From Coprobacillus sp. CAG:826 (GTDB lineage: Bacteria > Bacillota_I > Bacilli_A > RFN20 > CAG-826): a DNA stretch of 64,000 bases. Shown one piece after another: positions 19,062 through 28,173 of this stretch (positions are counted from its first letter, which is position 1; each line of letters opens with the position of its first letter). The stretch spans positions 76,918 to 140,917 of the forward strand of contig FR897046.1 of NCBI GenBank assembly GCA_000437235.1, given 5' to 3'. The position numbers were made by a program, and so were the translations under genes. Under the pieces are notes generated by a model that was not told the DNA's origin, did not search any database, and saw only the letters and a list, made by a program, of their open reading frames with translations.

Positions 19062-19940
19062 ATGAAACCATACGAAGGAAAAGAAGAATATGTCTTTGTT
19101 TCATATTCTCATAAAGATAAAGATAAAATATTGCCACTTTTAGAAGATTTAGCGCTTTGTTCTTGTAATATTTGGTATGATGAAGGAATTCATTCAGGAA
19201 CCGATTGGAGCGAGGAAATTGCGAAGCATCTTAATTCAGCAAATTGCATTCTTTTTATGGTGAGTAATCAATCAATCGTCTCTGAGTATGTAAAGGATGA
19301 ATTGGTTTTTGCTAAATCAAAAGGAAAGAAAATCTTGCCCGTCTTTTTGGAAAAAGTAGAACTACCTCTTGGAATAGAATTATTATTAGGTAAAGTTCAA
19401 TATCTATTTATTGACGGGGATGAAAGAATTGCTTTAAGAAATAAGATAAAAGAAATGCTTCCTAAAGAAGTATTCCATCAAGTCGACACTCCTTTTTATG
19501 TAGGTGAAAAAAGCAAATTTTACTTAGAAAGCCATAATCAAATGATGGACGCGGAATATTTTAAAGAACAAATTGAAACAACAATCTCTGTCGAAATAGA
19601 AAGAAATGGGAAAAGAACTACACTTGTTTCGTATACACCTATTCCTGCTTATGAAATGTCTTATTCTATTCATGCCGTAGAAGAAATCAATGATCCTTAT
19701 TATGATAAAGAAGAATCAAAAATTCTTCTATTATCCTTATCCATGACATTGATAACTCGTTTCTTGGGCATTCCTTACCCAGATCTTGACATCGTTTTAA
19801 CGATTGCTATCAGTGATTTAGAAAACGAACCTAAAGTTTTTTTATTGAATGTTCGCGTTATTGAAAACTATGAAGAAAAATTCAAACCTTTTGTTGAAAA
19901 TTATAAAAAGAAAATTATAGAAGCTTTTACTTTGAAATAA
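19062..19940 (+). CDS. TIR-domain protein with unrecognised C-terminal domain
   Basis: The protein has 292 residues. The ATG at 19062 is chosen because AAAGGAGGT lies 6 nt upstream; the in-frame ATG at 18999 has none. Residues of about 8-130 form a TIR domain of the bacterial type: YVFVSYSHKDKD at the first strand, NIWYDEGIHSGTDWSEEI with acidic residues in the putative NADase region, and CILFMVSNQSIVSEYVKDEL. Residues of about 145-292 are not recognised. They are predicted soluble alpha/beta with no membrane segments. It stands alone between a sugar operon and thrS. Bacterial TIR proteins commonly cleave or convert NAD in antiphage defence or stress; that role is inferred. Confidence 0.8.
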   Translation: MKPYEGKEEYVFVSYSHKDKDKILPLLEDLALCSCNIWYDEGIHSGTDWSEEIAKHLNSANCILFMVSNQSIVSEYVKDELVFAKSKGKKILPVFLEKVELPLGIELLLGKVQYLFIDGDERIALRNKIKEMLPKEVFHQVDTPFYVGEKSKFYLESHNQMMDAEYFKEQIETTISVEIERNGKRTTLVSYTPIPAYEMSYSIHAVEEINDPYYDKEESKILLLSLSMTLITRFLGIPYPDLDIVLTIAISDLENEPKVFLLNVRVIENYEEKFKPFVENYKKKIIEAFTLK

Positions 19941-20043
19941 GTATCTTTGTAAATCTTTAACTATCCATCGTCCTACTTTCTTTGTATCTTTTCTTAGTGT
20001 ATGCTTTTAAAAGTTGATATTTGATGCGCTTTTCATGATTTAT

Positions 20044-20072
20044 TTGACATTTTCATCGTTTCGCGCTACTAT
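20044..20072 (+). promoter_or_regulatory. thrS: Promoter of thrS T-box transcript
   Basis: TTGACA (20044-20049) and TACTAT (20067-20072) have a 17-nt spacer. They lie just before the T-box leader. Confidence 0.65.
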
Positions 20073-20078
20073 GATTTT

Positions 20079-20298
20079 GCAAAGATAAAGACACGTTCTT
20101 TTTTGTCCTTATTTGTTAGAGAATGAATCCGTGGCTGCAAGATTCTAAATAAGAAAAAAAGAATACCACTTTGGAGCGCTTCTAGTAATAGAACGTGACC
20201 CTCGCGTTAAAAGGGAAATTAAGAGCATATATATTTTTTATATATGAATTAAGGTGGTACCGCGTGATTATAACGTCCTTATAGGGACGTTTTTTTAT
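20079..20298 (+). promoter_or_regulatory. thrS: T-box riboswitch, threonyl-tRNA specific
   Basis: The conserved T-box AAGGTGGTACCGCG is at 20251-20264. An intrinsic terminator follows (AACGTCC / GGACGTT with a T-run, 20272-20297). Upstream, CTTATTT/AAATAAG and TTCTTTTTT/AAAAAAAGAA pair to build stem I. The specifier loop contains ACC (20165-20167), a Thr codon, followed by A. This fits control of threonyl-tRNA synthetase by uncharged tRNA-Thr. Confidence 0.93.
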
Positions 20299-20315
20299 TT
20301 TTAAGGAGGAAAATT

Positions 20316-22226
20316 ATGTTGCAGTTAGAATTATTAGACGGAAAAGTATTGGAAGTCGAAGAAGGAAAACATGGTTATGAAGTCATTGGCGAAATTTCTA
20401 AAAGCCTATTAAAAGACTCCATTGCCTATCTTTTAGATGGTGAAATCTATGATTTATCCAGTGAAATTCCTCATAGCGGAAAATTTAAAGCGATGACCAA
20501 AGATGATCCTGACGCTTTAGATTTATTACGTCACTCCACTTCTCACTTATTAGCGGAAGCTGTTTCTCATTTATATCCGGATGCCAAATTTGGTTTTGGT
20601 CCATCCATTGAAGAAGGGTTCTATTATGATATTGATTTCTCTTCTCCATTATTAGAAAGTGACCTTCCTCGCATTGAAAAAGAAATGGCGAAATTAGCCA
20701 AAGATAATAAACGTTTCATTCGTAAAGAAGTCACTAAAGAAGAAGCCAAAGAAATCTTTAAAGATAACCCTTATAAATTAGAATTAATTGAAGGTATTGA
20801 TGGTGTCATTAGCGTTTATCAACAAGGTGACTTTGTCGATTTATGCCATGGTCCTCATATGCCATCCACCGGTTGGTTAAAACACTTTAAATTAACCTCC
20901 GTTGCGGGTGCTTATTGGCGTGGAAATTCTAAAAACAAACAATTAACTCGTATTTATGGTACCGCTTTCTTTACAGATGAAGATTTAAAGAAACATCTTG
21001 AAATGATGGAAGAAAGAAAGAAACGCGATCACCGTAAAATCGGTCGTGAATTAGGTTTATTCATGATTTCTGATTATGGCCCAGGACTTCCTTTCTGGTT
21101 ACCGAATGGTTATACCTTAAGAAGAAATTTGGAAGATTGGTGGTTAGACATCCATCGTAAACACGATTATTTAGTCGTAGAAACCCCAATTATGCTTTCT
21201 AGAACTTTATGGGAAATTAGTGGTCACTGGGATCATTATCACGAAGATATGTACACCCTTAAAGTCGATGAAGAAGATTACGCTATTAAACCAATGAACT
21301 GCCCTGGTGCCATTCTTTGTTATAAAAACGATTTACATTCTTATAAAGAATTACCTCTTCGTTACGCTGAACTCGGTCATGTTCACCGTCATGAAGCTTC
21401 GGGTGCTTTAAACGGGCTCTTCCGTGTACGTACCTTTACCCAAGATGATGCCCACATCATGTTAAGCGAAGATCAAATTGCCGATGAAGTTTCTCGTATT
21501 TTAAAATTATATGATGAAATTTATAGCGTTTTTGGCTTAGATTACGCGATTGAATTATCTACTCGTCCAGAAGATAACTTTATTGGCGATATCGCCGTTT
21601 GGGATGAAGCCGAAAAAGCGTTAGCGGACGCTTGTATTAAAACCGGTAGAAACTTCAAAATCAATCCTGGTGATGGTGCCTTCTATGGTCCAAAACTTGA
21701 CTTTAAACTTCGCGATTCAATGAATCGTGTATGGCAATGTGGTACGGTCCAATTAGACATGCAACTTCCTGGCCGTTTTGATTGCACGTACGTCGATAAA
21801 GACGGACAAAAACGTACACCGGTTATGATTCACCGCGCTTGCTTTGGTTCCTTAGAAAGATTCATCGCTATTATCACTGAAAACTTTGCAGGTGCTTATC
21901 CAACCTGGTTAACCCCAGTTCAAGTTGCTCTTCTTCCCGTCAATAATGAATTCCATTTAGAATACGCAAAAGAATTAGAAGAAATGATGGAAAACGCTCA
22001 CTTAAGAGTGAAGTTAGATGACCGTCAAGAAAAATTAGGTTATCGTTTAAGAGAAGCCCAAATGATGAAAATTCCTTACACTTTAGTTATCGGTGATCAA
22101 GAAAAAGAAAATCACACGGTTACCTATCGTAAATATGGTCAAAAAGACCAAATTACGGTTTCTGTTGATGACTTTATGAAGATGATTCAAGAAGAAATTG
22201 ATACAAAAGCTTTATTAGTTAAATAA
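20316..22226 (+). CDS. thrS: Threonine--tRNA ligase
   Basis: The length of 636 residues is normal for bacterial ThrRS. An N-terminal TGS domain (residues 1-60) is followed by the editing-type domain with HSTSHLLAEAV and the CHGPHMPSTG motif. The class II catalytic core has the expected zinc-ligand neighbourhoods (MNCPGA, LGHVHRHEASGAL, IHRACFGSLERF). The C-terminal anticodon-binding domain is present. The start has AAGGAGG. It is preceded by a Thr-specific T-box and followed by its own terminator, so it is a single-gene transcript. Confidence 0.98.
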   Translation: MLQLELLDGKVLEVEEGKHGYEVIGEISKSLLKDSIAYLLDGEIYDLSSEIPHSGKFKAMTKDDPDALDLLRHSTSHLLAEAVSHLYPDAKFGFGPSIEEGFYYDIDFSSPLLESDLPRIEKEMAKLAKDNKRFIRKEVTKEEAKEIFKDNPYKLELIEGIDGVISVYQQGDFVDLCHGPHMPSTGWLKHFKLTSVAGAYWRGNSKNKQLTRIYGTAFFTDEDLKKHLEMMEERKKRDHRKIGRELGLFMISDYGPGLPFWLPNGYTLRRNLEDWWLDIHRKHDYLVVETPIMLSRTLWEISGHWDHYHEDMYTLKVDEEDYAIKPMNCPGAILCYKNDLHSYKELPLRYAELGHVHRHEASGALNGLFRVRTFTQDDAHIMLSEDQIADEVSRILKLYDEIYSVFGLDYAIELSTRPEDNFIGDIAVWDEAEKALADACIKTGRNFKINPGDGAFYGPKLDFKLRDSMNRVWQCGTVQLDMQLPGRFDCTYVDKDGQKRTPVMIHRACFGSLERFIAIITENFAGAYPTWLTPVQVALLPVNNEFHLEYAKELEEMMENAHLRVKLDDRQEKLGYRLREAQMMKIPYTLVIGDQEKENHTVTYRKYGQKDQITVSVDDFMKMIQEEIDTKALLVK

Positions 22227-22237
22227 GCAAATTGATT

Positions 22238-22268
22238 AAAAAGCCTAGGTTTTTCCTAGGTTTTTTTC
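22238..22268 (+). terminator. Terminator after thrS
   Basis: Stem AAAAAGCCTAGG with its partner CCTAGG, followed by a run of seven T. Confidence 0.85.
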
Positions 22269-22337
22269 ATATTTTCAACTCTTTTTACATACACTAAATA
22301 TCAAAGAAAAAGAGGTTAGAAAAAAATTTTTAAAAAA

Positions 22338-22364
22338 TTAGCACTCTCCACTTGACAGTGCTAA
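22338..22364 (+). promoter_or_regulatory. CIRCE operator (HrcA site) at clpB promoter
   Basis: TTAGCACTC, nine spacer bases, then CAGTGCTAA. This is one mismatch from the canonical CIRCE arms. It overlaps the -35 of the clpB promoter, so HrcA binding would block transcription. Confidence 0.92.
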
Positions 22365-22379
22365 AAGTCGTGATATAAT
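22352..22379 (+). promoter_or_regulatory. clpB: clpB vegetative promoter
   Basis: TTGACA (22352-22357) and TATAAT (22374-22379) with a 16-nt spacer, both consensus. The -35 lies inside the CIRCE element. Confidence 0.85.
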
Positions 22380-22417
22380 ATGTGTACTCTTGAAAGAGAG
22401 CAAGGAGATGATGACCA

Positions 22418-24979
22418 ATGAATATGGATCAAATGACCGTGAAAACACGTGAAATCTTGGAAAACGCTGTTAAATTAGCGCAAGATCATAAGCATGTGGA
22501 AATTAATATTCCTCATATCGTTATGAGCATGCTTACCCAAGAAGATTCGCTTTTTGTTTCTGTTTTAAAAGAAGCAAATGTTGATGTGAATCGTGTAAGT
22601 AGCGTAGTAAATAACGCTTTAAATAGCATTGCTTCTAGTTCAAGTACGGAGCAACCTTATTTCGCTAATGACGCGAGTATCCTTTTTGATGAAGCTAGCA
22701 AAAAAGAAAAAGCCATGGGCGATAGCTATTTAAGTTCTGAACATTTAATTCTAGCTTTATTCTCTTCTCATCATTCCATGATGAAGAAATTATTAGAGGT
22801 TTCTAATTTTACTGAAAAAAATATAGAAGCCGCGATTACAAAAATTCGAGGAGGGATGCATGTGGATACTGAAAATGCCGAAAACAACTATGAATCCTTG
22901 AAAAAATATGGCCGTGATTTAGTAAAAGATGTCGCCAGTGGTAAAATCGACCCCGTCATCGGACGTGATGAAGAAATCCGTCGTGTGATGGAAATCTTAT
23001 CTCGTAAAACAAAAAATAACCCGGTTTTAATTGGTGAACCTGGTGTTGGTAAAACCGCTGTCGTTGAAGGATTAGCGTGGCGTATTTATAAAAAGGATGT
23101 ACCATTCTCTTTAAAAAATAAAACCATCTATGAACTCGATATGGGTAGTTTAATTGCTGGTGCTAAATATCGTGGTGAATTTGAGGAACGTTTAAAAAGC
23201 GTTTTAAATGAAGTGAAAAAATCCGAAGGGAATATTATTCTCTTCATCGATGAAATTCATACGTTAATTGGGGCTGGTAAAACGGATGGCGCCATGGACG
23301 CCGCGAACTTATTAAAACCGATGTTAGCCCGTGGTGAACTCCATTTAATTGGGGCGACTACCTTGGACGAATATCGTATGTATATTGAAAAGGATGCCGC
23401 TTTTGAACGTCGTATGCAAAAAGTAATGGTGGATGAACCAACCGTAGAAGACACCATTGCAATTTTAAGAGGTTTAAAAGAAAGATTTGAAATGCATCAT
23501 GGTGTAAAGATTGAAGATAGCGCTATTATTAGTGCTGCTACTCTTTCTTCTCGTTACATCTCAGATCGTTTTTTACCTGATAAAGCAATCGACTTAATCG
23601 ATGAAGCTTGCGCTTCTAAACGTATGCAAATCGACTCCATGCCGATTGAGCTTGATGAACTCAATCGTAAGATTATGCAACTTGAAATTGAAGCTGTTTC
23701 TTTAAAAAATGATACTTCTAAAGATTCAAAAGAAAAGAAGGAAAGTTTGGATAAAGAAATCGCTGATTTAAAAGAAAAACAAGCCGTATTAGTGGCTAAA
23801 TGGAAGAAAGAAAAAGGCGCTCTTGAAGATGCTAAACACTTAAAAACCGATTTAGACAAAGCAAGAATAGATTTAAACAATGCACTTTCAAGTGCGGATT
23901 ATACTGAAGCAGCACGTCTTCAATACTCGGTTATTCCTGATTTAGAAAAGAAAATTGCTGATTATGAAGAAAGTGAAAAAGAAGGAAAAATGTTAGATGA
24001 AGTGGTTTCTGAAGATACGATTGCAGAAATTATTTCTAAATGGACTCACATTCCTCTTTCTAAATTAAATACTTCCGACCGTGATAAACTTCTTCACTTA
24101 CAAGACTCGTTAGCAAAACGAGTGATTGGACAAGATGACGCGCTTTCTTTAATTAGTAACGCTATTTTGAGAAATCGTGCCGGCATTAATGATGGCAATC
24201 GACCCATTGGTAGTTTCCTCTTCTTAGGTCCTACTGGTGTTGGTAAAACTGAAGTTGCCAAAGCTTTAGCCGAACAACTCTTTGATAGTGAAGCCCAAAT
24301 GGTACGTATTGATATGTCGGAATATATGGAAAAATTCTCCGTATCGCGTCTTATTGGCGCCCCACCAGGATATGTAGGTTATGAAGAAGGCGGCCAATTA
24401 ACGGAAGCCGTTCGTCGTAAACCTTATTCCATCGTTTTATTAGATGAAATTGAAAAAGCCCATCCGGATGTCTTTAACATTCTCTTACAAGTTTTGGATG
24501 ATGGCCGACTCACCGATTCTAAAGGTCGTGTGGTAGACTTTAAAAATACGATTTTGATTATGACTTCTAACTTAGGTTCTTCCTATTTGTTAGATCAAAA
24601 TAATCCTAACGCTCAAGATATGGTCATGAGTCAATTAAAAGATACCTTTAGACCTGAATTCTTGAACCGTATTGATGAAATCGTTATGTTCCATCCTCTT
24701 GATAATAGTGTAGCTTTAAAGATTACCGATAAGTTCTTAGGATTACTTACCGAACGCTTTAAAGAAAAAGACTTGGTACTTGAAATTACTCCTACCGTCC
24801 GTAAAGTGGTTTCTGAGCGTGGCTTTGATGCCGTTTATGGCGCTCGTCCATTAAAACGTTACATTCAAAAAGAGATTGAAAATCCTTTAGCGATGTTTAT
24901 TCTCTCCCACACTTTAAAACCAAAAGCACATGTGGTTGTCGACTTTAAAGACGAGCAATTTGTAGTTTTTGAAAAGTAA
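22418..24979 (+). CDS. clpB: ATP-dependent chaperone ClpB
   Basis: The length of 853 residues matches ClpB disaggregases. The N-terminal double Clp repeat spans about 1-145. The first AAA module has Walker A GEPGVGKT and Walker [15 protein letters not shown] coiled-coil middle domain spans about 400-520, which distinguishes ClpB from ClpC/ClpA. The second AAA module has GPTGVGKT and [13 protein letters not shown]. It works with DnaK to rescue aggregated protein in the cytoplasm. The start has AAGGAGATGATGA upstream. Control is by CIRCE/HrcA; I see no CtsR-type repeat. Confidence 0.98.
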   Translation: MNMDQMTVKTREILENAVKLAQDHKHVEINIPHIVMSMLTQEDSLFVSVLKEANVDVNRVSSVVNNALNSIASSSSTEQPYFANDASILFDEASKKEKAMGDSYLSSEHLILALFSSHHSMMKKLLEVSNFTEKNIEAAITKIRGGMHVDTENAENNYESLKKYGRDLVKDVASGKIDPVIGRDEEIRRVMEILSRKTKNNPVLIGEPGVGKTAVVEGLAWRIYKKDVPFSLKNKTIYELDMGSLIAGAKYRGEFEERLKSVLNEVKKSEGNIILFIDEIHTLIGAGKTDGAMDAANLLKPMLARGELHLIGATTLDEYRMYIEKDAAFERRMQKVMVDEPTVEDTIAILRGLKERFEMHHGVKIEDSAIISAATLSSRYISDRFLPDKAIDLIDEACASKRMQIDSMPIELDELNRKIMQLEIEAVSLKNDTSKDSKEKKESLDKEIADLKEKQAVLVAKWKKEKGALEDAKHLKTDLDKARIDLNNALSSADYTEAARLQYSVIPDLEKKIADYEESEKEGKMLDEVVSEDTIAEIISKWTHIPLSKLNTSDRDKLLHLQDSLAKRVIGQDDALSLISNAILRNRAGINDGNRPIGSFLFLGPTGVGKTEVAKALAEQLFDSEAQMVRIDMSEYMEKFSVSRLIGAPPGYVGYEEGGQLTEAVRRKPYSIVLLDEIEKAHPDVFNILLQVLDDGRLTDSKGRVVDFKNTILIMTSNLGSSYLLDQNNPNAQDMVMSQLKDTFRPEFLNRIDEIVMFHPLDNSVALKITDKFLGLLTERFKEKDLVLEITPTVRKVVSERGFDAVYGARPLKRYIQKEIENPLAMFILSHTLKPKAHVVVDFKDEQFVVFEK

Positions 24980-24981
24980 AA

Positions 24982-25028
24982 AAAAGCTGTTGCGCTCCTT
25001 GAAAAAAGGTAAACAACAGCTTTTATTT
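24982..25028 (+). terminator. Terminator after clpB
   Basis: AAAAGCTGTTG (24982-24992) pairs with CAACAGCTTTT (25014-25024), then a T-rich run. Confidence 0.8.
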
Positions 25029-25102
25029 TGTTCATTCAGCTCATCCGCTGAAGGGGGCCATTGAAGGCTATAAAATAAAAAAGAAAAATTTTCCGTATTT
25101 TC

Positions 25103-25131
25103 TTGACTTAGCTTGCTTACAATGATAATAT
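25103..25131 (+). promoter_or_regulatory. Promoter of infC-rpmI-rplT
   Basis: TTGACT (25103-25108) and TAATAT (25126-25131) with a 17-nt spacer. Confidence 0.6.
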
Positions 25132-25139
25132 AGATACGC

Positions 25140-25279
25140 AAATAAAAGACGTGGAAAGAAGAGGCGCCCGCTTCTCACCTGATTTAGATTCTAAATAGGT
25201 ACCAAAACACGATGCATAACGATGTATTCTAACGGGCGCATTCTGTGTCCGTTTTTCTTTGTAAAAGGGAGGTATTCTT
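25140..25279 (+). promoter_or_regulatory. L20-type autoregulatory leader of infC operon
   Basis: The leader contains GCGCCCG (25164-25170), which pairs with CGGGCGC (25233-25239), closing a structure just before a T-rich stretch. Its position ahead of infC-rpmI-rplT matches the known Firmicute leader bound by ribosomal protein L20. The assignment rests on position and fold, not on a covariance search. Confidence 0.65.
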
Positions 25280-25870
25280 ATTAACAAGTACAAGCCAAAT
25301 CAACCAACTACTACATCTTCTACACCTGTTTCCCGTGGTCCTAAAAAACCCGATAAAGGAAATGGTGATCTTGTAAACGAAAGTATTCGTTTCCCAGAAG
25401 TACTCGTCATTGGCCCTAATGGAGAATCATTAGGTGTTATGAATCGTTATCAAGCTCTTCAAAAAGCTGGCGAATTTGATTTAGATCTTCTTTGCGTTGC
25501 TCCACAAGCAAAACCACCAGTTTGTAAAATTATTAACTATGGTAAATATCGCTTTGAACAACAAAAAAAGCAAAGAGAAGCTAAGAAAAATCAAAACATT
25601 ATCGTTACAAAAGAAATCCAACTTACTCCAGTAATTGGTCAACACGATTTAGAAACAAAAGTACGAGCCGCTATCAAATTCTTTAAAGATGGCAATAAAG
25701 TAAAGGTTGTATTACGATTCCGTGGACGTCAATTATCTCACGTAGAAGTTGGCGAAGATGTGATGAATCGTTTCATTGCTCTTGTAGAAGAATATGGCAC
25801 TATTGAGAAAAAACCTGTTCTCGATGGTAAATTATTAACAGCCGTTTTAGCATCAAAAGTTAAAAAATAG
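25280..25870 (+). CDS. infC: Translation initiation factor IF-3 (AUU start)
   Basis: The protein has 196 residues when read from ATT at 25280, which lies 6 nt after GGGAGGT. The first in-frame ATG is at 25439, too far into the conserved N-domain. Reading from ATT restores the typical NESIRFPEVLVIGPNGESLGV segment. The rare AUU start of infC is known to let IF-3 limit its own synthesis. The C-domain (IQLTPVIGQHDLETKVRAA) is complete. The first 30 residues are a Pro/Thr/Lys-rich extension. IF-3 binds the 30S subunit and checks initiator tRNA pairing. Confidence 0.95.
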   Translation: MNKYKPNQPTTTSSTPVSRGPKKPDKGNGDLVNESIRFPEVLVIGPNGESLGVMNRYQALQKAGEFDLDLLCVAPQAKPPVCKIINYGKYRFEQQKKQREAKKNQNIIVTKEIQLTPVIGQHDLETKVRAAIKFFKDGNKVKVVLRFRGRQLSHVEVGEDVMNRFIALVEEYGTIEKKPVLDGKLLTAVLASKVKK

Positions 25871-25882
25871 GAGGAACCAAGT

Positions 25883-26077
25883 ATGCCAAAAATGAAAACA
25901 AAACGCGCTTTGGCAAAACGTGTCAAAGTCACTGGAACTGGAAAATTAAAGAGATGGTCTGCTTATACATCCCATCTTTCCCACAACAAAACACACAAAC
26001 AAAAGAGACATTTAAGAAAGTCTGGTTTAGTCCATGCAACCGATTGCAAACGGATTAAATACTGCTTATCGAAATAA
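25883..26077 (+). CDS. rpmI: 50S ribosomal protein L35
   Basis: This is a 64-residue basic protein with the L35 signature [20 protein letters not shown] and HLRKSGLV. It follows infC by 12 nt with a GGAGG ribosome site. Confidence 0.97.
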   Translation: MPKMKTKRALAKRVKVTGTGKLKRWSAYTSHLSHNKTHKQKRHLRKSGLVHATDCKRIKYCLSK

Positions 26078-26090
26078 GGAGGATTAAGTC

Positions 26091-26447
26091 ATGAGAGTAA
26101 AAGGTGGAACCGTCACTAAAGCAAGACGTAAAAAAGTCTTAAAAATGGCCAAAGGCTATTTTGGTAGCAAACATCGTTTATTTAAAACCGCGAAAGAACA
26201 AGTTATGCATTCTCTTCGCTATGCTTATATTGATCGTCGTCGCATTAAACGTGATTTCCGTAAATTATGGATTAAACGTATTAATGCTGCTTGCAGAATG
26301 AGCAATATTAGCTACAGCAAATTTATGCACGGCTTAAAATTAGCGGGTGTTAACATGAACCGTAAGATGTTAAGCGAACTCGCTATTCACGATTATCCTG
26401 CATTTGAAACACTTGTTAATACTGCCAAAAATTCTTTAGCAAAGTAA
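26091..26447 (+). CDS. rplT: 50S ribosomal protein L20
   Basis: The 118 residues are of normal length and carry the L20 signatures [19 protein letters not shown] and [11 protein letters not shown]. It is the last gene of the infC operon and the likely repressor acting on the leader at 25140-25279. It ends just before a strong terminator. Confidence 0.98.
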   Translation: MRVKGGTVTKARRKKVLKMAKGYFGSKHRLFKTAKEQVMHSLRYAYIDRRRIKRDFRKLWIKRINAACRMSNISYSKFMHGLKLAGVNMNRKMLSELAIHDYPAFETLVNTAKNSLAK

Positions 26448-26452
26448 AATGA

Positions 26453-26484
26453 CAAATAGCCATCGAAATGATGGCTATTTTTTT
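26453..26484 (+). terminator. Terminator after rplT
   Basis: AAATAGCCATC and GATGGCTATTT form an 11-bp stem followed by T residues. Confidence 0.85.
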
Positions 26485-26488
26485 ATGC

Positions 26489-27226
26489 TTATTTTACGTA
26501 CTTTGGGTCACAATCTATAAAATCGGTCGTCACGTAATCAACGCCCATTTCTTTCATCTTCTCTACTTCTTTTATATCATTTACGGTCCAAACAATAACT
26601 GGATGATGGTGCTCTTTCATCATTTTTACCATTTCTAAGGTGAGTAAGTTATATTGTTGATCAATACCCATTTCATCTTCAAGCGCTTCTTTCACTTGCT
26701 CTACATATTGCGTTAAACGGCAAATTCCATAGGTATAACCATATTTCTCTTTTAACGTTTTCATTTGTTGAAGAATTTCTCTACCGAAAGAAATAAAGAC
26801 AACATGATTAACATTTCCATAGTACTCTTTAATCATATCGAGAACTTCTTCGCAGCCTTCCACATCTGGCGTCATTTTAAATTCAATAATCGGAGTTTTT
26901 TGATATTTTTTACAAGTAATCAAATAATCTTTGAATAAACAAACGTGAACTTCTTTTTGTGGGTCATTAGAAAGATTGACTTTCATAATCTCATCATAAG
27001 TACAATCCACAATATTCTTTTCCATATCTTTTACGTTAGTGTTATGATTACAAATAATGTAGCCATCTTTAGTAAAATAAATATCGGTTTCAATACCAAT
27101 AAAGTTTCTTTTTCCCGCTTCAATAAAAGCACCTAAAGTGTTTTCAACTTCGTTTTTTGCATAGCCACGATGTGCAATGGTAGGAATATCAACGGAATAT
27201 AAATGTTCTTCATTATGATCTATCAT
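26489..27226 (-). CDS. Glycerophosphodiester phosphodiesterase (GDPD family)
   Basis: The protein has 245 residues from the ATG at 27226 (AGGAG upstream). A frame to 27310 exists but lacks a ribosome site. The GDPD motifs are PTIAHRGYAKNEVENTLGAF and GIETDIYFTKDG, giving the metal-binding Glu and Asp. The usual HD pair reads NHN here, a deviation at a normally catalytic position. The C-terminus has the VWTVND and DYVTTDF motifs. It has no signal peptide, so it would hydrolyse glycerophosphodiesters inside the cell. It lies opposite rplT, sharing its terminator region. Confidence 0.9.
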   Translation of the reverse strand: MIDHNEEHLYSVDIPTIAHRGYAKNEVENTLGAFIEAGKRNFIGIETDIYFTKDGYIICNHNTNVKDMEKNIVDCTYDEIMKVNLSNDPQKEVHVCLFKDYLITCKKYQKTPIIEFKMTPDVEGCEEVLDMIKEYYGNVNHVVFISFGREILQQMKTLKEKYGYTYGICRLTQYVEQVKEALEDEMGIDQQYNLLTLEMVKMMKEHHHPVIVWTVNDIKEVEKMKEMGVDYVTTDFIDCDPKYVK

Positions 27227-27362
27227 AGATGATTGCTCCTTTTTTCTATATTTTAATGATAGTGGATTCTTTAAAAATATGAAAGATTTGACAATTGTTT
27301 TGTTTATCATTCATGAATTATCATGAAAATGATATAAAACTATCAATCCCATTCATAAATAA

Positions 27363-27393
27363 AAAAAGACCTCCTAAAAAAGAAGGTCATCCT
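27363..27393 (-). terminator. Terminator of the FakA-like mini gene
   Basis: GACC-containing stem with the partner GGTC and a T-run on the minus strand, just after the stop of the 83-residue gene. Confidence 0.6.
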
Positions 27394-27395
27394 AT

Positions 27396-27647
27396 TTATC
27401 CTTTTAATCCTCTCGATTGGCGGTCCATATCTTCGACAACAATGTCGTAGATTTCGCCTAATGTAGAACAATATTCAAGAACTTTCCAAGGTTCATTCGT
27501 GTGGAAATGAATTTTAATTAATTCTTCATCACCAACCGCTAATAAGCAGTCGCCTTTTAAGTTCTTTTCAAAATAGTCATTAATTGCATCTTCATCTAAA
27601 TTTTTTCCTTCAATAAGAAGTTGAGTGTCATATCGATATTCAATCAT
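27396..27647 (-). CDS. Small FakA/YloV middle-domain-like protein
   Basis: At 83 residues it matches only the middle part of the fatty-acid kinase subunit FakA (YloV): a YDTQLLIEG start, DCLLAVGDEELIKIHFHTNEP, and LGEIYDIVVEDM. The kinase and C-terminal domains are absent. It is intact, with an AAAGGAG ribosome site, its own likely promoter (TAGAAT near 27674) and a terminator, so it is a real mini gene and not a decaying fragment. The IHFHTNEP motif may bind metal or a partner. Its function as a free-standing protein is unknown. Confidence 0.7.
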   Translation of the reverse strand: MIEYRYDTQLLIEGKNLDEDAINDYFEKNLKGDCLLAVGDEELIKIHFHTNEPWKVLEYCSTLGEIYDIVVEDMDRQSRGLKG

Positions 27648-27798
27648 TTTAATTGTCTCCTTTAAGATGTCTCTATTCTATCACAAAATCGAGAATGAAA
27701 AAATACTTTTTAAGGAATTTGTTTCCTCATTTTTAAAGTAGACTTTTTTTGAAACGACCTTTTTTAAACATACAAAAATGGCCTATTTTGCTAAGAAA

Positions 27799-28173
27799 TT
27801 ATAATTTCTTTTTCTTTTTTAATACCGCTAAGAATAAATCTAAAGCTTTTTGATAAACGTTAGGATCTTTTTCAACATAGATAACGGTGCATTCATCATA
27901 ATGTATATATAAGAATGCTTTGGGCTTCATGGTAACGCCACCAAGAATCACACTACTTAGAGGGCCAGAATCTTCTAATGAAGACACTTCATTTTTCTTT
28001 TTATTTTTTGTTTCCACTCCCCCACTACCAAAACCAAATGAAACTTGACTAATCGGTAATAAAACACCGCCATCATCTAAAGAAATCGGTTCACCTACAA
28101 TTTGTACTTGTCCTAATAAATAGCTTAAATTATCAAAGGATTCTTTCATATAATTAAATAGTGGTTTTTCCAT
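27799..28173 (-). CDS. GerW/YtfJ-family protein
   Basis: The 124 residues match the YtfJ (GerW) pattern: NYMKESFDNLSYL, then VGEPISLDDGGVLLPISQVSFGFGSGG, then VTMKPKAFLYI near the C-terminus. In Bacillus YtfJ is a sporulation protein. It overlaps the upstream gene by 20 nt, as in the ytfI-ytfJ pair of Bacillus. An AAGGAG ribosome site lies before the ATG at 28173. It ends in a run of lysines. Whether this organism sporulates cannot be decided from the window. Confidence 0.8.
   Translation of the reverse strand: MEKPLFNYMKESFDNLSYLLGQVQIVGEPISLDDGGVLLPISQVSFGFGSGGVETKNKKKNEVSSLEDSGPLSSVILGGVTMKPKAFLYIHYDECTVIYVEKDPNVYQKALDLFLAVLKKKKKL

Noticed and set aside
19941..20043. Short stretch between the TIR gene and the thrS promoter, checked for small genes or an RNA
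   Set aside because: No open frame with a ribosome site and no convincing stem were seen.
23554..23880. Minus-strand 108-codon frame inside clpB
   Set aside because: It is antisense to the conserved coiled-coil region of clpB and has low-complexity composition; no ribosome site.
27227..27310. Longer start for the phosphodiesterase gene
   Set aside because: The added residues have no family similarity and the upstream ATG has no ribosome site; AGGAG fits the ATG at 27226.
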